NCBI GenBank assembly: GCA_030704615.1
Contig: CM060732.1
Coordinates: 62,603,053-62,663,052 of the forward strand
DNA: 60,000 nucleotides
From: Takakia lepidozioides
Taxonomy: Eukaryota > Streptophyta > Takakiopsida > Takakiales > Takakiaceae
Direction of reading: 5' to 3'
The translations under genes were made by a program, and so were the position numbers. The notes under the pieces are model-generated. The model saw nothing but the letters and a program-made list of their open reading frames with translations. It searched no databases and was not told where the DNA came from. Below, piece after piece: positions 10,057 through 21,301 of the stretch; the stretch's first letter is position 1; every line of letters starts with the position of its first letter.

Positions 10057-13000
10057 ATGGGTCTCCCTGGGCCATCGAGTGATGAAACAGAGGAAAGCGG
10101 GGGGGCTTTCGTTCGCAGCAGCGTGGCAGCAAATCCGCAGTATGTGCGTGCGGAAACCATTCAGAGTGCCAGGGATACTTCCGGGGCTGCCAGTAATTTG
10201 GTCACGTTGCAGCATGGAAGAGGGCTACCGGACGCCGTCTGGGAGTACTCACTATCTGGATTGGCCGGAAGCAAGGCAACAGGGAGGGCTGGGCTTGGGG
10301 AGAAGAGCCTATATCGTTCCCTCAAGACTGCTCCTAATCTGGGTGCTCCGACCTCCATAATTGTTGGTTTTGATGCTCAGTCCTCAGCTTCATCTCATCC
10401 TTTGAAACCGACCATCACTGTAGACAGAGCAGAAGCTTCACAGGTGCGTAAAAATGTTCCTTACAAAGTTGCTGAGTTTCATAATCAGCATGGTGGTGGC
10501 TGTTGAAGGTATTTCTGAAATCCACAGCTATTTATTTGTCGTGGCCATTTGCCTTAGTATATAGGAGTACCTACCGCTCCAGGACAGTTTTACAGTTCTC
10601 CGCCGACCATACAATCCTTGACAGACATTGCTGATTGGTGTGGAGAAAGTTTCTAATGGAAATTGCTGTAAGTTGTCTGACTTTCACTTCAACACTGGTG
10701 CAGGTCTTGCCATATGAGCTGGGCAGCATTTCTCTGTCCCGGGACTCAGGGAACAATGACTGTGCAGGTATTGTTGTACGCAAAAAGACTTCATCTCCAC
10801 TTACTGATATGCTGGCATCCGGTCAGAATGAGGGATTGCTGGGATACGAGAGCGCAGATGATCGAGAGGGGAAAGAGACTGAAGAGCAAGCAACTTCGGG
10901 CGCGGGGGGTTATGCCTACAAAGCAGGCAATAGTGGGGGTTATATGAGCAGTCCTGTCCCCATTCCACGACTCTTTGAGAGGGATCACCCCACCAGAGGC
11001 AGAGGCTCAACCCTAGAGCTACAAACAGATGGGCCAGTGCTCTCTCGCAGGGTAGTCCCAAGCACTGGTGATGCAATCTGTATGGGTGTTGGATCATGTG
11101 TTGATAACCAACCTGATCCAGCATTTGGGTTGAAGCGAACAAGCTCTGGAGGACAGACAGGCAGGGGGTTGCCTGAGAAAGGGAGGTGGCAGGGCACCAG
11201 CAAGGAGAAATTCTCCAAGGGTTTCCGGTCACCTCACCCGGGTCTTTCTCCTGTCCTGTCATTGTCACCCTTGGGACCGCGCTGGCCATCTCCTGCACCA
11301 GCAGGTGGTGACACCGGCAGCATGCCTGTAAAGATACGTTTGTGGGAATGCTCTGATGCCAACAGGGTGGTATCTCCCACCCACCTGCGCCCAGTGATTT
11401 GGGGGTCAGAGTTATTGCATACAGGAGAGCGAGCCAGTGAGGAAGATGCTGTCCCCAGTATTTCTGAGAATCTTTTTGAGGAAACTGGCATTATTAGTCA
11501 TAATGTGGTGCCTGGAGCACCCCACAAGCAGCTTGGTGTGGCAAGCTGGGGATTTGAACCCATGTCAGCACCAACAGGGGGACTTAGGGGTCCGGGAGCC
11601 AGCTTCATTGGCCTGCCCACCAGGCGCTCCCTGGTTGGTTCTTTTGAAGAATCCCTGTTGTCAGGGCGGTTTCTTGCAGGAAAATCTTGCCAGGTTTGTT
11701 TGACTTCGCCATAATTCTTGCAGAGAAATTTCTGCTCAGGTTTCTCCCTGTACTCCTTCCATGGTCAGCTCTACTGCTGGAAACTGGTCTGTTCTGCGGA
11801 TGACTTTCACTGAGATTTCCTTTCTGTATTTCCTGTTTAAAGTGAGAGAATGTACTCATAAGACGTTGTTTTCCGTAGCCTTGTGGCCATTGACCCTGCG
11901 CTCAGTTTGAGCGGAACCTTAAAGTGAGAGAGAGAGGAAGGGAGAGCTAGTGGAGAAGATATGTTCGTGAGGTGAAAAGAACCTGAGCAATAGGCGATGA
12001 CATAGAGTAGCATTGTCAAAACACCTTGCAACGCAGTCCCACCCATGATTTTTCAACTTATGGTGTGGATTTGGGCATATTGTGCAAGTCCCACTCTAAC
12101 CAGTTGCACATGGAGATGATATTGGCTTAAATTGAGGGAAACTGAAGTTTGGAATCTGCAGATGGGATGGGACTGACCTGACGGTGATATCGTGTATGTT
12201 GGTGTGTACTGATGCGGAACAGAGACTCGACGGATTTCTAGCACTGCTGAGTGTCACAGGTGGCAGCTGGTCACCGCCATTAAGGAGACTACCATTTGCT
12301 GTTACGTGTGTGGATGGAGACAGTTCTCTGCTGTATTATGCCTCCATCGATGTTGCTGGCAGTACCTCAAGAGGCAAAAGCTTCAGTAAAGCAAGGAATA
12401 GTCAAAACAATGACTCTCGTGCTTCCAAATCTCGCTTCCGTATCCCCATTCGTGGGCGAGTACAACTGGTAGATTTGCCGCTATCATTGAATCATCTGTT
12501 CGAAAGACGCTCATTTTTGTCAAGAGTCATCTATAGATAGAGGTTCAACAGCCAAATTTGTGTTGGTACACTTTGGAGCTGCACATTGTAGCCTCTCATT
12601 CAGCATGCCATCATTCTGGGACCAACTTGATTTTGAGAACAAGAATTGGACTCCCCACCCACCCTGGCTGTTGCCATGGTAGTTTACAGCAAACGGAGTT
12701 CACTCATTCTCAGATTGCATCTTGAAAGGCTTTTCAAACTATTCATTCTGTACGTAGGGCGTTCATAAAATCAAGGCAGTATGCTGACTGCAAGTAATGC
12801 GGGTGTGTAGGTTCTAAGCAATCCCGAGATGACACCTGTGCATACATTCATTTGTAGCTACGATTTGACAGACATGCCACCTGGCACCAAGGTGTGTTTC
12901 TTGTTTCTCAGGCATAGGTGTGTTGTTGATTTGGTCAACTGGGTTTTTCTTAAGCTAAGAGGAGGCAGTGCAAGCAATCCAGACAGTTGTGTGGTTGTTG

Positions 13001-15253
13001 CTAGCCGGTCAGGCACAAGCTAGTACTGGCCTGGTCGCTACTTCAGATCAATCATCTGGTAGCTGACGCCTCTTATTGAACCTAATCATATTTGAGGAAA
13101 ATTTCTTCAAGCATCATTCAGCTATGGATTTTCTCACGGTTATTTCATGTACTTTAGTGCAGCTGGCCTGTGAGCTTTGTGTCCTTAATGGAGTTTTTTG
13201 GTTTTGTTTGACTGGCCTGTAGACGTTCCTACGCCATAAGGTGTCATTAGCATCAAGTGGATCCTCATCAACACCTACAAAAGAGTCTGGTCAAATGGGC
13301 TCGGATCCAAGATTGAGTAGGCCCTCTGGGTCCTCACGAGCAGGGGCATGGTGTAGCTTCTCCAACTTTATTGGCAGTGTCAGCCCTAAGGGTGGGGCAT
13401 TAGGCATGTACAGCGGTCAGAAGTGGCAAGGAAAAGATAGGGGCATGGAACATAGCTTTAGGGATGATAGTTTAGACACAGATCAAAGCATCTTCAGGAA
13501 CAACCATGGTAGCTTTAGAGGAAATGAAAATCTCTGTGCGCAGCTTAGCCCCAAGCATTGCAGTACAGACACATGTGGAAGGATAAATTCAACTAAGAAA
13601 GAATATCATGAAAGGGATGAAACTGTGCAAGGGTGTGGTACCCTGTGTAAGATCGTGGACAGCGAGGCAGAGAAACCCAGTAGCTTTGCGTTTAGCCAGG
13701 AGCATCAAGGATTGGGCACCAAGTTCACTGGCACAGTGGGAGGTCTAGGTAGCTTTAGTCAGGAGCAGACTGAACCCGTGATCACTCCAGCAATTGGAGG
13801 TTTAGCCAACTTTAGGCAGGAGCATGATGCACAGGGCAGCAAGCCACTTGGGGCAATGGGAGGTTTGGTGAGGAAAAGTGGGTCTGACAGTTGCAGGAAT
13901 GGAGTAAGCCAGGGAAGTGCCAAAAGTGGAGAAGGGGGTGGGAGCGTGCTGCGTTATGCTCTTCATCTTCGGTTCATGTGCCCCCCTCTTAGAAGCCAAG
14001 GGAAAGAGAAAGTAGAGAATGGCCAGTCATTGAACATTTCTACACCTCCATGTGCAGTGACCAAAGGTTCAGATTTGGAAGATGAACGACGCTTCTATAT
14101 CTATGGGGATTTGCGTGTGGTCTTCCCACAGCGGCAGTCTGACGCTGATGAGGGCAAGGTATGCTCTCTTCTCTTGGGACTCCAGCCGTGTTGTACTTCT
14201 TCCGCCAACTGTAGCCACTGTTTTGAAAACGAAGAGGATGCCTTTGTGAGCTCTGAATGCAGGCACTAACATTTCCCCATCCTGTTGTCCCCTACAGTAA
14301 TGCTGAATCAATCAAAATTTATACAACCGCAGGTTTTCAAGCTCTGAATACCTGCAATTAACTCCCTTTCCTTCTTGAAGAATGAAAACAAATATGTGAA
14401 GGGTGAAAGCTTTTTAGACGACAGCACGCAAAAGTCAATCCGTTAGGGGGCAACCAAATGTACACTAAGGGCTTGGGGTTCAGTGACACCTTGTGGAGGC
14501 CACACGTTAACACAATCAGAGTAGAGGCACCACTAGCAGGAAACTTCCGGTGACAATCCTTTTGAACTCCCGACTTCAATCTCTCCATGCTTTAACATTC
14601 AATTGGAAACTCTGGACATGTGATACTGGCAACAAAAGTTTATTTGGGACCAACGTCAGTGTGCTATTGGACGTGGTCACATGATTTCCCAGTAGCTATG
14701 TTGTGGGGTGTGTCTTCTTAACAAGGCACATGCCCCATCTGGATCTATTGTTTTAGTTCTGGGATAGGCCTGTCTGTGGCAGTCTGCCACCTGCACAAAT
14801 CACTGTTGTCTGTTATCAACTTCTGAATGGCCAAGTAGTCAGTGCAGTTTACATATAGCGAGGCTGCAATCAGGACTTGATGGATCTGTCTAGGCTGTTT
14901 GCATGGTAGGTATGTCGAATCTAATTTGGTGTTGGAAGTGCAGCAGGGTGTGACCCTGCCCCTTGTTATTGCATGTGGGTCACTCAAACTGCTTTAGCAG
15001 TGCTGCCCATGCACACATGGGATGTGAGAGATGTACATGGATTCTTTAGCAGTTGTGTCCCTGCATTACAGCTGGGTAGGTACCTGTGCTCGTGACAGGG
15101 CTTGAATCTTTCACCGTCCCTTCCTCAGAATAAGCTTTGATATTGATGGAGTTTGTCCGTTGGACTGTGATTTTGGTTTTGGTCTTCCTGTGGCAGCTAC
15201 AAGTGGAGTACGATTTTCCAGCAAATCCCAAGTATTTTGAGTACAGCTGCTAG
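10057..15253 (+). CDS. ATOS/atossa-like protein (FAM214 family), six coding exons
   Basis: Exons 10057-10443, 10704-11693, 12223-12468, 12811-12891, 13223-14158 and 15197-15253 join in phase 0 with GT-AG introns throughout, giving 898 codons. The start MGLPGPSSDE resembles plant homologues. The ATOS conserved region starts around residue 442 (SFEESLLSGRFLAGK) and runs RLDGFLALLSVTGG, FAVTCVDGDSSLLYY and SRFRIPIRGRVQLVLSNPE, crossing three splice junctions seamlessly, then HTFICSYDLTDMPPGTKTFLR. The C-terminal block has LRYALHLRFMCPP (about 811), DERRFYIYGDLRVVFPQRQ and the final LQVEYDFPANPKYFEYS. Residues 130-440 and most of exon 5 are low-complexity and probably disordered. Animal homologues are nuclear regulators; the plant role is not established here. 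Intron 5 is about 1 kb, the others 260-530 bp. The exon 1 to 2 junction is the least certain. Confidence 0.9.
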
Positions 15254-16288
15254 CTCACCACCGCACTCTCCGTCTGCATCATCTTATTTCTTGTGTTACC
15301 ATGAATGCCCTCTTTAACGTGTGTGTGTGTTCAGTTAAGGAAGCATTTCCCTCCAAGTCGCCCATAAGGGCTTCTCTCACTTTTGTGGGGTTACTTGCAA
15401 TTGACTCTCCTTTGTCTCTCTTTTGGATGCCTACTGTAAATAAATTTCTAACAAGTGCTTTGTCTATAAACAGCTTGTGAATTGTGTAAATAGTTTGACA
15501 GTTAGCTGAACTTGCAGGGGGTTTATTTCCTGATTGCTTCCCATCCTCCGAGTTAAAGAGGGCTTGGCTCTTGGCCGCTACTCAATACAGAGTAAAGAGC
15601 GGAACCCTTAGATTGTCCTTGAGCGCTACGCTGCAAAGCTCCACCACTGTAGAGCATTTGTCTTTTTCAATGCTGGTAAGGTTGGAGGTGGTCTTCTGCA
15701 TGCATTGTGTGGGATTCAGCCTTGACGGACCACAGACCTTTGGTGCCCTTCATGTGACATTCTTAACCATCGCCGTCCCAAACATATATAATAGATGCAC
15801 TTGGATCTATTAGTGGCACTTAAAGGGCGGATTTGGCTCAGCCAATGAGAGCCTGGTCGCAGAGATAACTGCTGACAGACACCTTTTGCTGCAATACAGA
15901 AAGTTCAAACACTCTCATTGGATGGCTTCCGCCTCATAGACTGGGTCTCAGCATTGCAGGACACCTGGTTTAAGTTCTATGTGAGAAGTGGCCCTAGCTG
16001 ATTTGTACACTGATGTGTTTACTTTCAAGTTGTCACCATGCTGGATGGACACGCTTGACGAGGAGAGAGTCCCCAGCCTCCACTACCGGGATATATACAT
16101 GCTAAGACCGAGCCCCACAGCCTTGAGAGGGATCATTCTGCAGATAGAAATGATGCCAACGACAGTTAAAGTATTTTGTCTCCGAGTCCCTTTCCATTTC
16201 AAAAAAGAAAGGAAAGAAAAACCTGAAGTTTGAAGACTTATTTAATTCGAAGCGGCAGCGTCCCCTGACTTGGAAGTGCACAGGAGCT
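15254..16288. other. Intergenic between ATOS-like gene and plastid-type gene
   Basis: This holds the 3' untranslated region of the ATOS-like gene; an AATAAA-like signal lies at about 15438. Toward the right it becomes the promoter side of the next gene, which starts at 16289. Open frames are short and unsupported, and I see no repeats. Confidence 0.45.
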
Positions 16289-16877
16289 ATGGCCGTGCTA
16301 GAGATGGCGCTGGGCGCTCTTCTACCGCCAGGAGCTTGCTCGTCGCACCGAACCTATCTCAATATACCTTCTGGGTCTTACCCCTTGACGCTCTCTCCCA
16401 TTATATTCAGAAATGTCTCTTCGCATTTCTCCTGGAATCCGTCTTCAAAGTTGCAGAAGAGGAGGAGGGGCCCAGGAGGGGTTTCGGTGGGCGAGGTCCG
16501 TCTCACGAGAGCCTCGTCAGGTGCAGATCAGGAAGGAGAGTCAGAAAGGAATTTTCTTCCACCAGTAAGCCTTTACTCTCTCTGCTCCATCAATGGCCAT
16601 GAGTTTGGCAGTTGAGTGTTCACACTTGAAATATATGCGGGATTGTGATAGCTATCACTGTCTTAATCAGCAGGATTTTTTGTACCTGGGCAAGCTCGCC
16701 GCGGGCTGTGTTGCGGGTGCAATTGTGGTGAAGTATGGCAGCATCCTGGTGCCCTCCATTACCAGGCCAAATCTCAACCAAGCACTACTCATGATTAGCA
16801 CTCCAGTCTTCGTAAGTGTAGTTTTGTTAACACTGGCCGGTGTTAAGCGGTTGGATAAAGTCGAAGATCAACAGTGA
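16289..16877 (+). CDS. Small plastid-type two-helix membrane protein
   Basis: Two exons, 16289-16564 and 16674-16877, join in phase 0 (donor GTAAGC, acceptor AATCAGCAG) to give 159 aa. Residues 1 to about 85 are rich in Ser, Arg and Pro and poor in acidic residues at the start, as in a chloroplast transit peptide. Residues 86-92 are ERNFLPP. Exon 2 starts DFLYLGKLAAGCVAGAIVVKYG and holds two hydrophobic segments (about 94-118 and 128-148) separated by a polar TRPNLNQ loop, with a short charged C-terminus. It resembles a conserved uncharacterised plant family, but I cannot name it. Plastid targeting is inferred from composition only. The plus strand near 16593 also reads into the intron from an upstream ATG; the spliced model is preferred because the leader is transit-like. 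Confidence 0.75.
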
Positions 16878-18458
16878 ATGCTGGTAATCAAGTTCAGTTC
16901 CCCGAAGCAAGTTAGAATCCGTCTCTCGACCTTTGCTCACTATTATTTGTTGAAGAGAATTCCTGTTGCAATACCAGGGTCCGCAGTTTTTCTCATGCTA
17001 AAATAGAGAAATGTTAGAATGATGAAGTTTTATGTGGACGAATAAATGCCCGATCACGGATATAAGTAGAAGTGTTGTGGAGATGCCCCATGCTGCTCTT
17101 AATGTTGGTGCACACCAGACGAGTCCGCTTTGTGTGTAGGACTCTGGTGGTCGTGGAGGATTTATTCGTCTGATGAGATGATGGTGACGTCCATTACCTG
17201 AGCAACCTGTAAGCAATCAAGATTCGATGTTCTTTGAGCTCACGTGGGGGAGACAAACAGAAAGCTAGTGACAAAAGTATGGTATAGGTCGCTATGTGCG
17301 AGAGGTTGCCCAGTTCCTAAAGTAGCAACATGTGGCGATTGTGCTCCAGTACACACAGCCTCCTTCAAGCTCATTATGAAAACTTTTGTTGTCAATGTGA
17401 AATCTTCAGTGCTGAGGGTTACAACAAGTAAGCATTGGGACACTCAGTAAGGAGAAGAAAATGAAGTGTATTTAGGCACAAACCAAGAAGAATAGATTAG
17501 TCACAAACAGTGTTATAGAATGTGGCCTGTCACTGGGGCTCCTTGAGCTCATTCCTCTTTGTGAATCGAGACTTGAATCCATGCACTACAATCTTTGAAA
17601 GAGTTTGGCACAAATTCTTGACTCTGTGGGTTGCTCCTGTCGAGAGAGGGCTGTATCCTAATGCCCATTGTGTTTCAAGGCTTTAGTAGCATGCACTCAT
17701 GCTTAGCAAACACTTCGCGATCCATTCATGGACACACAACATTTCCACACGAGAAGATCATGAGTGCACCCTCCGCATACACTACGCTTTCGGGAGCTGG
17801 GGTGTTCTCCGCATGTTCTTCTTTTCTGGGAAGATTTTCTCTTCAGTAATTGTTCTTCTTCTTGTGCTTCTCTGGGCAGCGTTTTCTTATGTGAGTGTTC
17901 CTCTGATACTTCCTGGAGTCACCGTTGTCTGTGAAGAGACACCTTCTAAGTAATCCGTTCCTGTTTATAGCTGATTGAGTTCACACCCGTTTTAATATTG
18001 AATGCTCGTCTCTGGTTCCTCTAAGTTAGAGGTTGCTGGTTTCTGGCCCTCAGAGTCGCCCTTGGGTCTGAAGAGACACTGCTTCTGAACAGAGGAGGGA
18101 ATTGGAAACAGGAAGTCTCTGATTTTCTGCATATTTTCTTATTTCAATGTCGTGTTATGAAAGCTTAGGACTTTCATTGTGCAAGTTGTAAAAGAGGAAT
18201 CTACAAGCTGCAAGTGGTACTATTTGGCATTTGAAAGTTGGAAAGCGAATTGAGTGTTCTCACCTAAAACGTTATTGAAGCTCCTTCTGTCCAAATGGAG
18301 GTGGAACACAAGGTATAATGCCTTAATAGCATACTAGTTCATCTAGTGGAAAGCCAGTGACTTGGTGAGATCATCAGTCATCTTGAACGAATTCTGAGGG
18401 AGAATCAGTTTGGCAGCAACAACTTGGAGGATGCTGAAGTACTTTTGCTGTGGGACTG
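16878..18458. other. Convergent intergenic region
   Basis: Both neighbouring genes end toward this stretch, so it contains their 3' untranslated regions. No open frame carries a recognisable motif, and I see no repeat or RNA gene. Confidence 0.5.
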
Positions 18459-19917
18459 CTACTGCTGCTTCTTCTTCCTTTCAAATGCCTCACTGATTTT
18501 GCTCCAGGAGCGTATGGTGATGTACAACGGGATCACCACCCATATATTGTTCATGAAGATATAATAGAACCAATAATACACAGGACTGGGTGCCGAATGC
18601 TCCTTGCCTTCGAGAATAACAGTGACAAAGTACATAATATCACCATACAGTTGCCCGACTGATACTGCCAACTGGAGTGTGTAATGGTATGTTGTCTGTG
18701 CACCAATTGCATATCTGCCCAACCAACATGTACACGTCAGTGTTATATTCTTTCTTCTTTTAGGCTAGCTCAACAAAATCACCTCAACCTGCGGTTGTTT
18801 CCCCTTCCCCTGTGCAATACTTGAGATCGGTGTCTAGGGCACTTCAATTACAATGTACTCGTAAGATGTTGTTTGCCATAACTTCAATTAGAATGCAGAG
18901 GAAAGAGTGGTTTACATACACAGCAAGAAGACAGCCAGGGCCTGCCAGAACAGCAGTAATTCCTTCTACACACACAACTGTTGCATCACGGCCCACATAG
19001 CGGGAATCGGCCTTGCTGTATTCCTTCCCTGCCATCATTCCCCAACTCATGTCAGTAGTGGAGCTAAGGAATGTCCAAAGGCAGTCAGTGTGGAATTTAC
19101 TCTTGATGATGGATTGCCTTTGAAGTATGGGCTGGTGTAGAAATCATGTTCACAACATGCTGTAGATTCCAGCACTGCTGTGAACCTAATTCAGCCACGA
19201 AAGGGACATAGCTGTAATTGCACTACTACTAGTCAATGTGTTTAGAAAAGCACCAAGAGAATGTGCTCGTGACATTGTTTGCCGTAGCCTTAGGGGCCAT
19301 AGACCTGGCTCACTCCAATAGTGCGACTACTGTTGGTTATATCACAAAAGCACAGAGAGAGAGAGAGAGGCTTACAAACTTCTGCCAAAAAATTAGGCTC
19401 AGTGAGCTTATAGAAGTCAGGAGTAAACACGAAGTAACCCTCAAGCACAATGTGTGTGAGGCCTGAGAACGCAAACCAACACATCAAGTATCTCTCCAAT
19501 GTACTCACTCTTGTGTACTTTCCTGCACCCACACCCGAGGGATACAAAAGCCTTCAGGATCTAGTACCTACTCTAAATATCATCTGCCACAGAATAAATA
19601 CTTTAGCTGGGCTAGTACCAAAAAAAGATCCATCCATTGCTGCGCTGATATTACCATTGATACGGTCAGGTCAAACCAGGTAACACAACCAAACGTACAC
19701 ATTTCTATATCTCAATTGGGGAGCCCCCCATTCAGTGAAGAGAAAAAGGGGTAGCGAGGAAACCTGAGATGAGCCACACAGCAATAATAACGAGGAGAGA
19801 TGCGCCCCCGTAAACAGAGAGAATGAAGAGCTGCGACATAACCGCCGGGTAGAACCCTGGAAGCTCCATAGTCTGCGGATAGTAAGGATGCAAAGCCTCC
19901 ATCTTGGTGGCCTCCAT
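18459..19917 (-). CDS. HYD1: HYDRA1 sterol 8,7-isomerase (EBP family), four exons
   Basis: Minus-strand exons 19917-19764, 19522-19376, 19028-18920 and 18714-18459 join with GT-AG introns (phases 1, 1, 2), giving 221 aa, close to the 220-230 typical of plant HYD1 and animal EBP. The enzyme shifts the sterol B-ring double bond from C8 to C7 in the ER membrane, in the sterol pathway feeding brassinosteroids. Landmarks: N-terminal ALHPYYP; GLTHIVLEGYF with His75 and Glu79; KEYSKADSRYVGRDATVV; VEGITAV with Glu122; LQLAVSVGQLYGD; FYYIFMNNIW with the conserved Asn and Trp. These match the catalytic or ligand-binding positions known for EBP. The C-terminus is basic (RKKKQQ), as in ER proteins. An in-frame ATG at 19902 is an alternative start. 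The gene looks intact. Confidence 0.95.
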
Positions 19918-20107
19918 GTTCGAGAGTGAGAGCGGGAATAACTGAGGAAGATGTCTCCGCCTGCCGTCCTCGCAGGCAGGAATGAGATTTGAAGAAGAGA
20001 TCGCCCTTCAAGACCCCTTTTTTCTTCATCCGTTGGAGTGGCCGCTCTACACCATCTTTACCCAATTTTTATAAGTATCTACCAGAGCAGTGGGCCCGCC
20101 TCGGCAC
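19918..20107 (-). promoter_or_regulatory. Short 5' flank of HYD1, limited by a transposon end
   Basis: Only 190 bp separate the HYD1 ATG from the terminal repeat of the element starting at 20108. The core promoter and 5' untranslated region must lie here, or partly inside the element. I cannot identify a TATA box with confidence. Confidence 0.4.
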
Positions 20108-21301
20108 TACCGTACTTACCTAGCTTATTAGGCAATAATTAATTCAAAATCAAGTGCCTAATTAAATTCAGAATGTTTTTGAAAAATGTGCCTAAAGCTT
20201 GGAAAATGCTCCTGAGAAGTGCCTAATTGCTTGAAAACTGTGAAAAATACCAAAATGTCCAAATATGTGGAAAAAATGCCTACAATTTAAAAAGCTTCTC
20301 ATTTAACAATAATAGGGTCATGAATGTCCGCGCCGGGGCCGCATGTGGTGGAGGAGGTTGCGAAGGGTAGGAGCGCCCCTACCCGGACCCGGCCAGTCTG
20401 TCAGCCACAATATGCACATAAAGCATTAGTTATTGCAAGGATTTGCAGAAACTGGTGGGTAGTGTGGTGGTTAAGAACAATGTACTATAAACACAAGGTG
20501 CTATGTGCAAATCGTGTCAGGTTGTATTGCGGCAGTAATATGTGTTATTAAATATATATTTTGTCGAAGGTTTTGCTGGTCTACTGGAGGGTACAAGCCG
20601 GTCTGCTGGAGGGGGGTTTGCCCGGTCTATTGGAGGGGTGCCGGTATGCTGGAGGGTCTGCCTGCCTGTATGCTAGAAGGTTGGAGTCGGTCTGTTGGAG
20701 GGTTTGCCCAATCCGCTAGAAAGTCCGCCACGATAGATGAATAAGGACTTAGAAAAATTTCAGAATCTGGCCAACCCGGTGAATAGGCGGCGGTCGCCGT
20801 CCTGGCGGGGCCCGCCTGTGCATTATGACCCTATTATTAAAAAATGAGAGGCATTTAAAAATGCTACAATTACCTCAACAATAGTTCTTGAGGGAGGTAA
20901 AAAACAAGTGTTCATTATGTTATTTTGTTATGGACGTGGTGCCTTTCGATAAGAACAATAGATCCTTGATAAGAGTGGATGAATGTTTTCTCAAACGCAT
21001 AAGATCTAGCAACTATGGAGGTGTGCTAACAAAGAGGAGAGCCATATTTTCATAACACATATCAAATAACGCTCTAGTCATGCCATTTTCAAGTGTAAAT
21101 TTTTACAGACCAAAGATTTTATAACATTAAGGGTGACATAACAAAAATAACCTTTATCCAGGGTCGACTGTAATACATTCCTAATGGTTGGAATTTACCT
21201 AGGTGAGGTGCCTAAATAATAAAAACGAATCTGCCTAATAATATTCCATTTTTATTAATTATTAGGCACGGAAGTGCCTAAAAAGCTAGGTAAGTACGGT
21301 A
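20108..21301. mobile_element. 1.2-kb inverted-repeat element with TA flanks
   Basis: The left end reads TACCGTACTTACCTAGCTT and the right end is its reverse complement (AAGCTAGGTAAGTACGGTA), with inverted similarity continuing into the TTAGGCA words. The outermost TA on each side fits a TA target duplication as in Tc1/mariner elements. The interior is AT-rich at both sides with a GC-rich core, and has no transposase. It sits in the HYD1 upstream region and could be older than, or part of, the present promoter. Confidence 0.7.
20297..20850. repeat. Nested inverted repeat with a GGTCTGCTGGAGGG minisatellite
   Basis: Inside the larger element, TCTCATTTAACAATAATAGG-GTCAT (20297-20321) is mirrored by ATGAC-CCTATTATTAAAAAATGAGA (about 20824-20848). 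GC-rich words (GCCGGGGCC, GGCGGGGCCCG) are also arranged inversely. About 20570-20715 is a degenerate tandem of roughly 25-bp units containing GGTCTGCTGGAGGG. This looks like one element nested in another, or a composite element. Confidence 0.55.

Noticed and set aside
11541-11570. tRNA-like GGATTTGAACCC inside ATOS-like exon 2
   Set aside because: It lies in a coding exon and lacks the other arms; coincidence.
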